This document shows, one piece after another, positions 8,494 through 16,685 of a stretch of DNA of 64,000 bases. Below the pieces are notes generated by a model. It saw only the letters and a program-made list of their open reading frames with translations. It was not told the origin of the DNA and ran no database searches. Position 1 is the first letter of the stretch, and the number at the start of each line of letters is the position of its first letter. Position numbers and translations under genes: made by a program. This DNA comes from Legionellaceae bacterium (lineage in GTDB: Bacteria > Pseudomonadota > Gammaproteobacteria > Legionellales > Legionellaceae), in assembly GCA_029210265.1 (NCBI GenBank), contig JARGNP010000009.1:1-64000 (forward strand), read 5' to 3'.

Positions 8494-11400
8494 ATGGCCG
8501 GAAAAAAAGATAATATAAAAGCACTTTTTTCAAATACGCGGACACGCGTGATTATTTTATTCACCGTTATTTTGCTGTGCACAACGGTGGTCATTGGATT
8601 TGTGAAATTTGGTGGTAGCACTCAACGAACGCTGTCGGCAGGTGCAAATGTTAAACGAGTTTCCCCAAATATTCGTTCGATTCCCGGTGCGTTGGATCCA
8701 ACGGCTCAGTATGCTGGCCTGCAAGAACAACAGAACATAAATCAAGCTGAATCAGCAGCAAACAAAGGTGGAAGCGCGATACCGACCTTGATTAAGACCC
8801 AACGCTTTGGTGATGGGGTTGAGCTTATCGGTGGAAAATCAGGGGAGGGGAGCTTAGGTTTTACGGCGTTATCCAAAGCGAACCTTAATGGTGCACAAAA
8901 AGGTTTATGGATTCAAACGCTCAAGAACGACAATTGTAGTCGTGACGCCATTAAAAAAGTTACGGATCAGGGTGGGTCGATTGCGGTACTTCATGACGCA
9001 TGTTCATGTGCGATTCTACGAGACTATGGCTACACATTACCGGACTTGGTGACAACCTGCTCATGCCCAGAATTAAAAGCGATTGCATTCACAGCAAGTG
9101 AGTTAAAAGCCTTAGGTTATACCGCGGATCAACTTAAGCGTTGCGGTTTTTCCGCTTGTGAGACACGTGGTGCTGAATTTAGTGCAGAAGCCATGCGAGA
9201 AGGTGGTTTTTCTGACGGTGAATTAAGAGGTGCAGGCTTTTCAGCCATTGAGGTTGCGCAGGCCAGTGGCTTGCCAGATGGAATATCGTTGGAAGATATT
9301 TCTGATGCGGATTGTGAGGTTGATACGTTAAAGAAACTGCGTGATTCTGGTGTGAGTGCGGCTGTTATTCACCGCAGTCTTGCATGTCCGCCTGCTAACT
9401 TTAAAGCGGCTGGCTTTAGTGCGGCAGACCTTAAGCGTGCAGGCATAAGTGCCGCAGCATTGCTTGCGAATGGATTCAGTGTGGCTGACTTGAAACAAGC
9501 CGGTTATGATGCGCGCGATCTTTTAAAAGCGGGTGTCACGGCAAATGATTTAATAGGCGCAGGTTTTACACAAGAAGATATTAATGTCGCGCAACGAAGT
9601 TTACCACCGCTTCCCGCGAGTGTTCAGGCATTACGTAATAGCGCAGATAAAGATAATGTCGGGGGATTAACCGTTGCACGAGCAGCCGGTGTTTCAGCTC
9701 GTGTGATTCGAGAAGCTCTTGGCTCGTCAGCTGCAGCAATGAAAGCGGCGGGTTATACAGCTCAGGAGCTTAAAGACGCAGGTTATAATGCATCAGAGCT
9801 TGATAAGGCCGGATATTCTTTGAAAGAACTGAAAGACGCGGGTTATTCAGTCTCTGATTTGCGTGCCATGGGCTACGATCCGAAAGAGCTTAAAGCCGCA
9901 GGCTTTCGTGCTGCGGATCTGATAGGCGCAGGTTTTTCTGCTGAAGGGCTTAAGAAATTTGGTTACAGCGCATTGGATTTGAAAAAACTGGGTTATGATG
10001 CGGCGGCCTTAATCAAGGCAGGTTACTCAGCTGATGATCTTAAAAATGCAGGTTACTCCGCTTCGGATTTAAAACGCGCGGGATTTTCAGCTGAAGCGCT
10101 CAAAAACGCAGGGTATTCTGCTTCGGAGCTAAAAGAATTTGGTTATGATGCGGCGGCGCTTATCAAAGCGGGTTTTTCAGCGGACGAGCTCGAAAAAGCG
10201 GGTTTTTCAGCTGCGGATCTAAAACGTGCGGGTTTGTCAGCGGAAGCACTTAAAAATGCGGGCTATTCTGCTTCTGAGTTAAAAAAACTGGGTTATGATG
10301 CGGCGGCGCTTATCAAGGCAGGTTTTTCAGCGGACGAGCTCGAAAAAGCGGGCTTCTCAGCTTCGGATCTAAAAAATGCGAGTTTGTCAGCGGAAGCGCT
10401 TAAAAATGCGGGCTATTCTGCTTCTGAATTAAAAAAACTGGGTTATGATGCGGCGGCGCTTATTAAGGCTGGATTTTCAGCTGGAGATCTTGCCAAGGCT
10501 GGTTTTTCAGCCGCGGATCTAAAAAATGCGGGTTTGTCAGCGGAAGCGCTTAAAAATGCGGGCTATTCTGCCTCTGAATTAAAGAAACTAGGTTATGATG
10601 CGGCGGCGCTTATTAAGGCTGGATTTTCTCCGGCTCAGCTTGTTGCGGCAGGTTTTCGTGCGTCTGATTTCAAAAGTCTGGGACTTTCAGTTGAAGACCT
10701 AAAAAAAGCGGGCTTTTCGGCCGCGGATTTAAGAACACTTGGCTATGATGTGGCGGATCTAATCAAAGCTGGATTTTCACCTCGTCAGCTCGCCACAGCA
10801 GGTTTTCGTGCGTCTGATTTAAAACGTGCAGGATTTTCAGTTGAGGCTCTTAAAAAAGCAGGTTTTTCAGCGTCTGATTTAAAACGACTCGGTTATGATG
10901 CAGCGACGCTTATTAAAGCAGGATTTTCACCCAGTGAGTTTGTTGCAGCGGGTTTTCGTTCTTCCGACTTAAAACGTGCGAAGTTGTCTGCTTCTGAATT
11001 AAAAAAATTGGGCTATGATGCGGCGGCGCTTATCAAAGCGGGCTTTTCAGCTGAAGATCTTAAAAAAGCGGGCTATTCAGCCTCCGATTTAAAAAAGCTG
11101 GGTTATGATGCGGCGGCGCTTCTTAAAGCTGGCTATTCTCCCAGTCAGCTAGCTGCAGCAGGTTTTAATGTCTCGGATTTAAAACGTGCCGGTTTTTCAG
11201 TTGAAGATCTTAAAAAATCAGGTTTTTCATCTTCTGATTTAAAAAAACTTGGCTATAATGCCAAGGATCTTATCGAGGCAGGATTTTCAGCAGGTGAGCT
11301 TCGTACAGCAGGGTTTTCTTCTGAAGAGATTATGACTGCCACAAAAGACTCAACCAGAAATAAAAAACCAATTCCCGCAAGTCTACGTGGAATGGAAGCT

Positions 11401-14070
11401 GATATTAATAACGTAAATAAATTACGTGCAGCGCGTGCAGCAGGTATCTCAGCCGGTGCTATTCGGGATGCTTTGGGCTCTTCAGCAGAAGCCATGAAGG
11501 CCGCAGGCTTCACGTCAGAAGAATTGAAGGCTGCAGGTTATACTGCCAAAGAATTGAGAGCTTTAGGTTATACTGCCGAGCAGTTGAAAGCCTTAGGTTA
11601 TACTGCGGAACAGCTTAAAGATGCTGGATTTAATGCACAGCAGTTAAAATCTGTGGGTTATACCGCGAAGCAGCTACAAGCCGCAGGCTATACAGCAGAA
11701 GCTTTGAAAGCTTTAGGTTATACGGCTGAGCAGTTAAAAGCGGCAGGTTATACAGCAGAAGACCTGCAAGCTTTGGGTTACACTGCCGAGCAATTGAAAG
11801 CCTTAGGGTATACAGCAGACCAACTGAATGACGCTGGATTTAATAGGCAGCAGTTAGAAGCGGCGGGTTATACGGTGAAGCAGCTGCAAACAGCAGGTTA
11901 TACGGCAGAAGATTTAATCGCTTCAGGTTACACCGCTGAGCAATTAAAAGCTTTAGGATATACGGCTGAGCAACTCAAAAGCGCAGGATTTGATGCGCAA
12001 CAATTAAAAGCTGCAGGCTATACAGCGGAAGATTTGAAAGCTTTAGGCTATACGGCAGAGCAATTAAAAGCGCTGGGTTATACAGCTGGACAACTCAAAA
12101 ATGCAGGATTCAGTCGGCAGCAGTTGGAAGCTGCGGGTTATACGTCAGAAGACTTGCAAACTTTAGGTTATACGGCTGAGCAATTGAAAGCCGCGGGTTA
12201 TACGGCTGAGCAATTGAAAGCGGCGGGTTATACGGCGAAGCAATTACAAGCGCTAGGCTATACGGCAGAGCAATTAAAAAACGCGGGCTATACGGCCAGG
12301 CAACTCAACGATGCGGGTTATACGGCCAAGCAACTCAACGATGCGGGTTATACGGCTGAGCAATTGAAAGCTGCGGGCTATACGGCTGAGCAATTGAAAC
12401 CTGCAGGTTATACGTCGAAGCAACTTAGTGATGCTGGTTATACGACCGAGCAATTGAAGACTGCGGGTTATACGGCCGAACAGTTGAAAACTGCAGGTAA
12501 TACGGCGAAACAGTTAAAAGCAGCAGGATATACGGCGAAGCAATTGCAAGCGCTAGGCTATACGGCAGAGCAATTAAAAAATGCGGGCTATACGGCCGAG
12601 CAGTTGAAAGCAGCAGGTTATACAGCTGAGCAAATCAACGACGCGGGTTATACGGTCGAGCAATTGAAAACCGCAGGTTATACAGCAGAAGATTTGAAAG
12701 CTGCGGGTTATACGGCTGAGCAATTGAAAGCCGCAGGTTATACAGCTGAACAATTGAAAGACACGGGATACACGGGTAAGCAGTTGAAAGCCGCGGGCTA
12801 TACGGCTGGGCAATTGAAAGCCGCGGGCTATACAGCGAAGCAGCTCAAAGCATTAGGTTATACGGCTGAGCAATTGAAGGCCGCAGGTTATACGGCCGAG
12901 CAACTGAAAGACTTAGGTTATACAGCAGAGCAACTTAACGATGCAGGATTTAACGGAAAGCAGATAAAAGCGGCGGGTTATACAGCGAAGCAGCTCAAAG
13001 CATTAGGTGCTACAGCATTGCAACTCAAAGAAGCCGGTTATACTGCTCAGCAGTTGGAGGCTGCAGGTTATACGGCTGAGCAATTGAAGGCCGCGGGTTT
13101 TACAACGGCACAGTTAGAGTCAGCAGGGCTTAATGTCGAGGGTTCTGATCGTGAAGCGTTGACCCTTGATAATATTGGGAATCCTTCGCGTAAGCAAAAA
13201 GGAGCTAAATCTGAAGCAAAAGAATTGCAAGCACTGATGGCGCGCCAACAAGTTAATATGTCAGATCAACGTAATAAAGAACAAATGAAACGAGCGAAAG
13301 ATCGTATGATCTCGGCCGCTGAAAATGCAATCAAAGGTTGGTCCAAAGTTGCCACGCAAATCTTAATCGAAGGAAGTACAAAAGATTATGAAGAAGCGAT
13401 GAACAAAGAAGCTTTGCAAGCTAATTCGACACGAGCCAATCCTCAAGATCGTTCGAATGAGCGTCTTGATAGTCGTGATATGAACCCATCAACTCAAGCA
13501 AGTATATTTATTAAAACGGGTGATATTTTATTTGCGGTATTAGATACATCGGTGAATACGGATGAGCCGGGCCCTATTCTTGCAACCATTGTTTCAGGCA
13601 AGCTAAAAGGCTCAAAAATCATCGGGAGTTTTACGTTGCCTTCGAATGCAAACAAAATGGTGCTTACGTTTAATACGTTATCTATGCTGGGGTCGGATAA
13701 AACCGTTTCTATTAGCTCCTATGCCATTGACCCAAGCACGGCTCGAACAGCATTAGCCGGTCGCGTTAACCATCATTATTTGATGCGTTACGGTTCTTTG
13801 TTTGCATCGACCTTTTTAGCAGGTTTTAGTAGTGCTATTCAATCGGCAGATACGACCATATCAATTGGTGGAACGGGAGGAACGACCGATACAACGGTTC
13901 AAAATGGGATCGATCGTTCGTTACTTGAGAATACATTGATTGGTTTAGGTGAGGTGGGTAAAGCATGGTCTGAAACAGCTCAACAATTGATGAATCGGCC
14001 CACCACGGTGGAATTGTATTCTGGCACGGGGATGGGGATCTTGTTTACGCAAGATGTTCAACTGGCATAA
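8494..14070 (+). CDS. icmE: Dot/Icm core protein DotG/IcmE with very large decapeptide-repeat region
   Basis: DotG, the VirB10-like core subunit that spans both membranes and lines the channel. One inner-membrane helix (about 18-37), then a linker, then roughly 110-120 ten-residue repeats (residues about 190-1550; consensus AGYTAEQLKA or AGFSAxxLKx), a charged helical linker (about 1560-1650), and the conserved C-terminal TrbI/VirB10-like domain (about 1665-1858, starting FIKTGDILFAVLDTSVNTDE). At 1858 residues it is much longer than the roughly 1050-residue Legionella protein; the excess is all in the repeats. Paired Cys residues occur near the start of the repeats (CSCAIL, TTCSCPE, RCGFSACE). 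The frame is open throughout, so the expansion is under selection. Confidence 0.96.
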   Translation: MAGKKDNIKALFSNTRTRVIILFTVILLCTTVVIGFVKFGGSTQRTLSAGANVKRVSPNIRSIPGALDPTAQYAGLQEQQNINQAESAANKGGSAIPTLIKTQRFGDGVELIGGKSGEGSLGFTALSKANLNGAQKGLWIQTLKNDNCSRDAIKKVTDQGGSIAVLHDACSCAILRDYGYTLPDLVTTCSCPELKAIAFTASELKALGYTADQLKRCGFSACETRGAEFSAEAMREGGFSDGELRGAGFSAIEVAQASGLPDGISLEDISDADCEVDTLKKLRDSGVSAAVIHRSLACPPANFKAAGFSAADLKRAGISAAALLANGFSVADLKQAGYDARDLLKAGVTANDLIGAGFTQEDINVAQRSLPPLPASVQALRNSADKDNVGGLTVARAAGVSARVIREALGSSAAAMKAAGYTAQELKDAGYNASELDKAGYSLKELKDAGYSVSDLRAMGYDPKELKAAGFRAADLIGAGFSAEGLKKFGYSALDLKKLGYDAAALIKAGYSADDLKNAGYSASDLKRAGFSAEALKNAGYSASELKEFGYDAAALIKAGFSADELEKAGFSAADLKRAGLSAEALKNAGYSASELKKLGYDAAALIKAGFSADELEKAGFSASDLKNASLSAEALKNAGYSASELKKLGYDAAALIKAGFSAGDLAKAGFSAADLKNAGLSAEALKNAGYSASELKKLGYDAAALIKAGFSPAQLVAAGFRASDFKSLGLSVEDLKKAGFSAADLRTLGYDVADLIKAGFSPRQLATAGFRASDLKRAGFSVEALKKAGFSASDLKRLGYDAATLIKAGFSPSEFVAAGFRSSDLKRAKLSASELKKLGYDAAALIKAGFSAEDLKKAGYSASDLKKLGYDAAALLKAGYSPSQLAAAGFNVSDLKRAGFSVEDLKKSGFSSSDLKKLGYNAKDLIEAGFSAGELRTAGFSSEEIMTATKDSTRNKKPIPASLRGMEADINNVNKLRAARAAGISAGAIRDALGSSAEAMKAAGFTSEELKAAGYTAKELRALGYTAEQLKALGYTAEQLKDAGFNAQQLKSVGYTAKQLQAAGYTAEALKALGYTAEQLKAAGYTAEDLQALGYTAEQLKALGYTADQLNDAGFNRQQLEAAGYTVKQLQTAGYTAEDLIASGYTAEQLKALGYTAEQLKSAGFDAQQLKAAGYTAEDLKALGYTAEQLKALGYTAGQLKNAGFSRQQLEAAGYTSEDLQTLGYTAEQLKAAGYTAEQLKAAGYTAKQLQALGYTAEQLKNAGYTARQLNDAGYTAKQLNDAGYTAEQLKAAGYTAEQLKPAGYTSKQLSDAGYTTEQLKTAGYTAEQLKTAGNTAKQLKAAGYTAKQLQALGYTAEQLKNAGYTAEQLKAAGYTAEQINDAGYTVEQLKTAGYTAEDLKAAGYTAEQLKAAGYTAEQLKDTGYTGKQLKAAGYTAGQLKAAGYTAKQLKALGYTAEQLKAAGYTAEQLKDLGYTAEQLNDAGFNGKQIKAAGYTAKQLKALGATALQLKEAGYTAQQLEAAGYTAEQLKAAGFTTAQLESAGLNVEGSDREALTLDNIGNPSRKQKGAKSEAKELQALMARQQVNMSDQRNKEQMKRAKDRMISAAENAIKGWSKVATQILIEGSTKDYEEAMNKEALQANSTRANPQDRSNERLDSRDMNPSTQASIFIKTGDILFAVLDTSVNTDEPGPILATIVSGKLKGSKIIGSFTLPSNANKMVLTFNTLSMLGSDKTVSISSYAIDPSTARTALAGRVNHHYLMRYGSLFASTFLAGFSSAIQSADTTISIGGTGGTTDTTVQNGIDRSLLENTLIGLGEVGKAWSETAQQLMNRPTTVELYSGTGMGILFTQDVQLA
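9991..11280 (+). repeat. 150-bp higher-order tandem repeat inside icmE
   Basis: Within the 30-bp (ten-residue) repeats, a unit encoding GYDAAALIK recurs at 9991, 10141, 10291, 10441, 10591, 10741 and 10891 (exactly 150 bp apart), then at 11011 (120), 11101 (90) and 11251 (150). Each 150-bp unit encodes five decapeptides. The first five copies are nearly identical in DNA, pointing to recent unequal crossing-over. Confidence 0.9.
11500..13130 (+). repeat. 30-bp tandem repeats (AGYTAEQLKA type) inside icmE
   Basis: About 54 consecutive 30-bp units encode variations of AGYTAEQLKA. Neighbouring copies are almost identical in DNA (for example 12301-12330 and 12331-12360). Longer segments are duplicated at 300-bp (12241 and 12541) and 150-bp (about 12832 and 12982) offsets. 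This block is more homogeneous than the one at 9991-11280. Confidence 0.9.
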
Positions 14071-14092
14071 AATTTAGGTAAGTAGGTGAAGC

Positions 14093-14971
14093 ATGGCTGA
14101 TAAAGACGCGCAAGTTGAAGACATTGGGGATAACGATGAATATCAGTTTGCTGATCTCGATGGGTTAGGAACTGAATCGATGGATGCAGTTTTGGAAGCA
14201 GATGAAGCCGAATTTAGCGATGCTGACGATCCTGATAGTGCTGGCGAAGGTGTTTCCTCACCACCGGGACGGGGACGAATCGATCCTCATATGATGAAAA
14301 TTATTAAAAATGGCGTCATCGTGGTGGGAGGGTTAATCCTATTTTTACTGGCTTATAAAGTTATTATGTCTTTTCTGGCGGCCTCGCCTGATGAAGCAAC
14401 CAATAAAAATATACCGATGGTCGTGAAGCCGGTGTCTCGTGCTCCAGCAGTAACACCCAAAGTGTCTATACCCGCACCTAGACCCGTTCAAGTATCACAT
14501 GAAGCCTTGGATAATACTGAGAAAAAAGTAACGGCACTGGAGCAAGAGCGTAGCCGTTTAAAGACCGATTTGTTTGCGATGCAAAAAGAAATTCGAGATG
14601 TAACACAAACGGTAAGCACCATGACCGCAAGTCTTAATGACATAAAGCAAAGCATGGAGCAAATGAACGACAAAATGGAGCAGCAATCACAGCAGATGGT
14701 ACGGTTACAATCCATAAAACGCACGAGGCGTAGTACTGCGTCAAAACCCAAAGCAAGAAAAGTAACGCCAAAAGTAGAGCGTACACACTATTATATTCAA
14801 GCTATTATTCCGGGGCGTGCGTGGCTTATGTCAACGAAAGGCGCAACACTTACGGTGAGTCGAGGTTCAGCGGTTCCTGGCTACGGTGATGTGCGCTTAA
14901 TTAACCCGAAGCTCGGGCGTGTTTTTATGAGCTCTGGTCGCGTTATTCAATTTAGTCAAGCAGATAGCTGA
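14093..14971 (+). CDS. icmG: Dot/Icm core protein DotF/IcmG
   Basis: DotF, an inner-membrane protein of the core complex. 292 residues: a very acidic cytoplasmic N-terminus (about 1-60, rich in Asp/Glu), a membrane helix (about 75-97), a Pro-rich linker, a coiled coil (about 140-205) and a folded periplasmic C-terminal domain (HYYIQAIIPGRAWLMSTKG, then GDVRLINPKLGRVFMSSGRV). The architecture and position between icmE and icmC match the Legionella gene. GTAGGTGAAG precedes the ATG. Confidence 0.92.
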   Translation: MADKDAQVEDIGDNDEYQFADLDGLGTESMDAVLEADEAEFSDADDPDSAGEGVSSPPGRGRIDPHMMKIIKNGVIVVGGLILFLLAYKVIMSFLAASPDEATNKNIPMVVKPVSRAPAVTPKVSIPAPRPVQVSHEALDNTEKKVTALEQERSRLKTDLFAMQKEIRDVTQTVSTMTASLNDIKQSMEQMNDKMEQQSQQMVRLQSIKRTRRSTASKPKARKVTPKVERTHYYIQAIIPGRAWLMSTKGATLTVSRGSAVPGYGDVRLINPKLGRVFMSSGRVIQFSQADS

Positions 14972-14978
14972 GGAATGT

Positions 14979-15521
14979 ATGTTTGACCTTGACATTGACA
15001 CGAGTCAAACGAGTGTCTTAATTAATCTCGCTAAATCGCTTGTTCCCGTGCAGAAGTTGATCACGGGAGCAGCTTATTTAATGGGTGTCGCTTTTGCGTT
15101 AAAAGCTTTGTATAGCCTTAAAATTTATGGTGAGGCGAAGACGATGCAGTCTTCGAGTACAAGTATAAAAGAACCTCTGTTTAATTTGATGGTTGCCGGT
15201 TTTTTAATTTTTTTCCCCACCGGCTTTGATCTTATGATGAATACGACGTTTGGTTATTCAAACATCCTGGCGTATAGTGAGAGTGGCATCGCCAACTCGA
15301 TGTTTGGAGGAAATAGTCAGCTAGGGAATGCGGTGGTTATTATTTTTCAAACCATTGGGTTGTATGCATTTACGCGAGGGTGGGTCTTGATTGCTCGGGC
15401 AGCAGGGCAGGGGCAGCAACCCGGTGGTACGGGTAAAGGCCTAATGCATATTTTTGGCGGGATTTTGGCCGTAAACATTGTAGGAACGGTGGAGGTGCTA
15501 AATAGTACGCTGTTTGGTTAG
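14979..15521 (+). CDS. icmC: Dot/Icm inner-membrane protein DotE/IcmC
   Basis: DotE, a polytopic inner-membrane protein related to DotP/IcmD. 180 residues with about four hydrophobic segments (roughly 25-50, 65-85, 110-130 and 155-172). It carries SLVPVQKLITGAAYLMGVAF and EPLFNLMVAGFLIFFPTGFD. A segment of the next protein (GALTKLITAASYLAGLGFAI) is clearly homologous to the first of these, so icmC and icmD descend from one ancestor. It starts 7 bp after icmG. Confidence 0.9.
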   Translation: MFDLDIDTSQTSVLINLAKSLVPVQKLITGAAYLMGVAFALKALYSLKIYGEAKTMQSSSTSIKEPLFNLMVAGFLIFFPTGFDLMMNTTFGYSNILAYSESGIANSMFGGNSQLGNAVVIIFQTIGLYAFTRGWVLIARAAGQGQQPGGTGKGLMHIFGGILAVNIVGTVEVLNSTLFG

Positions 15522-15558
15522 TTAAATGAGTTTGTTTTGTTTAAATAGGAGATAAAAG

Positions 15559-15942
15559 ATGAAAAATAAGAATAAAAAATTAAATCGAGCCAAAAGTGCA
15601 TTAGCGGTCGCAGCGTTGGGTTTGTTGGTGGTTTCAACAGGTGCTTCAGCAGCAACGCTAGGCAACATGGCGAGTTCGGTGACCAGTTCTTTTGGCGCTC
15701 TTACCAAACTGATTACAGCTGCGTCATATTTAGCAGGCTTAGGTTTCGCAATTGGAGCTATTATGAAATTTAAGGCTCACAAAGATAACCCAACACAAAT
15801 TACGGTAGGTACACCGATTGCGCTCGTGTTTATTGCTGCATCCTTGTTGTTCCTCCCATCCATTTTGGATATGGCCGGTTCAACCATGTTTGGCGACGAG
15901 AAATCAGTATCTGGCTCTGCAGGTCAAGAGTATGGTGGCTAA
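15559..15942 (+). CDS. icmD: Dot/Icm inner-membrane protein DotP/IcmD
   Basis: DotP, a small membrane protein of the Dot/Icm complex. 127 residues: signal-sequence-like N-terminus (about 1-33, ending STGASA), then two membrane segments (about 50-70 and 95-115). Family hallmarks are SSFGALTKLITAASYLAGLGF and KDNPTQITVGTPIALVFIAA. AGGAGATAAAAG lies just upstream of the ATG. Confidence 0.92.
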   Translation: MKNKNKKLNRAKSALAVAALGLLVVSTGASAATLGNMASSVTSSFGALTKLITAASYLAGLGFAIGAIMKFKAHKDNPTQITVGTPIALVFIAASLLFLPSILDMAGSTMFGDEKSVSGSAGQEYGG

Positions 15943-15967
15943 TATTTTCGCGAGAGGGTGATAAGAT

Positions 15968-16603
15968 ATGCAACGTCCATCTAAATCACCTCTGATTCGT
16001 TTAACGGCTTCTGCAGGTGCCTGGCGGTTGTATTCCGCCAGGCAAGCAGATCCTCGTTTTAAAGCGTTTGAGAAGAAAGTTTTTGAGCGTGATAGTTACA
16101 CGTGTCAATTTTGTGGTTTTCAAGCTCGAAGTTTACAAGAAGTCGTAAATCTTGATGGTAATTATACGCATAATAAGCTTGCAAACTTAGCAACAGCTTG
16201 TTGCTTTTGCGCACAATGTTTTTTTATTGAGTCGGTAGGTGTAGGCGGTTACGGTGGCGGAACACTGATTTATTTGCCGGAGCTTTCACAAGTTGAACTG
16301 AATAGCCTGTGTCATGTTTTGTTTTGTGCGATTACCAATGATACGGGATACAAGAGTACCGCACAGAGTATTTATCGAAGTTTTAAATTTAGATCACAAC
16401 CGGTCGAAGAAAAATTTGGCGAAGGAACGAGCGATCCATCGATTATGGGGAGGCTTCTGATTGATTCAGATACCAGTGCCGAGAAAAGCGACCAATTGTT
16501 TCAAGATATTCGACTCTTGCCGTCACGTGCAAAATTTCGTCGGCAAATTGAGCGTTGGGCAGCAGGTGCCCTCGAAGAAATGTCAGGAAACTCTTCTGAT
16601 TAA
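15968..16603 (+). CDS. icmJ: Dot/Icm coupling-complex protein DotN/IcmJ
   Basis: DotN, a cytosolic zinc-binding subunit of the DotL-DotM coupling complex that bridges DotL to IcmS/IcmW. 211 residues, the family length. Two Cys clusters, Cys46/Cys49 (YTCQFCG) and Cys78/79/81/84 (ACCFCAQC), form the metal site; the arrangement resembles an inactive HNH-type zinc fold. It follows icmD by 25 bp and precedes icmB, the conserved order. A hexamer repeat starts directly at its stop codon. Confidence 0.94.
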   Translation: MQRPSKSPLIRLTASAGAWRLYSARQADPRFKAFEKKVFERDSYTCQFCGFQARSLQEVVNLDGNYTHNKLANLATACCFCAQCFFIESVGVGGYGGGTLIYLPELSQVELNSLCHVLFCAITNDTGYKSTAQSIYRSFKFRSQPVEEKFGEGTSDPSIMGRLLIDSDTSAEKSDQLFQDIRLLPSRAKFRRQIERWAAGALEEMSGNSSD

Positions 16604-16633
16604 AATTGAAATTAAAATTAAAATTAAAGTTAA
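16604..16633 (+). repeat. Short tandem repeat AATTRA x5 between icmJ and icmB
   Basis: Five 6-bp units (AATTGA, AATTAA three times, AGTTAA) begin right after the icmJ stop. This simple AT repeat fills much of the 82-bp gap before icmB and could vary in copy number. No function is evident. Confidence 0.7.
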
Positions 16634-16685
16634 AAGAATATTCCAATGTTAATTAATCTTAAGAATGTTAATGTGGAGATAGAAG

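Noticed and set aside
12574..12813. Minus-strand reading frame across the icmE repeats
   Set aside because: It is a shadow of the repeat code and reads as a repetitive Arg/Ile/Phe string; the plus-strand frame is clearly icmE.
9000..13200. Regular 30-bp repeats that could look like a CRISPR array
   Set aside because: There are no unique spacers; the repeats are back to back, in frame, and encode the DotG decapeptides.
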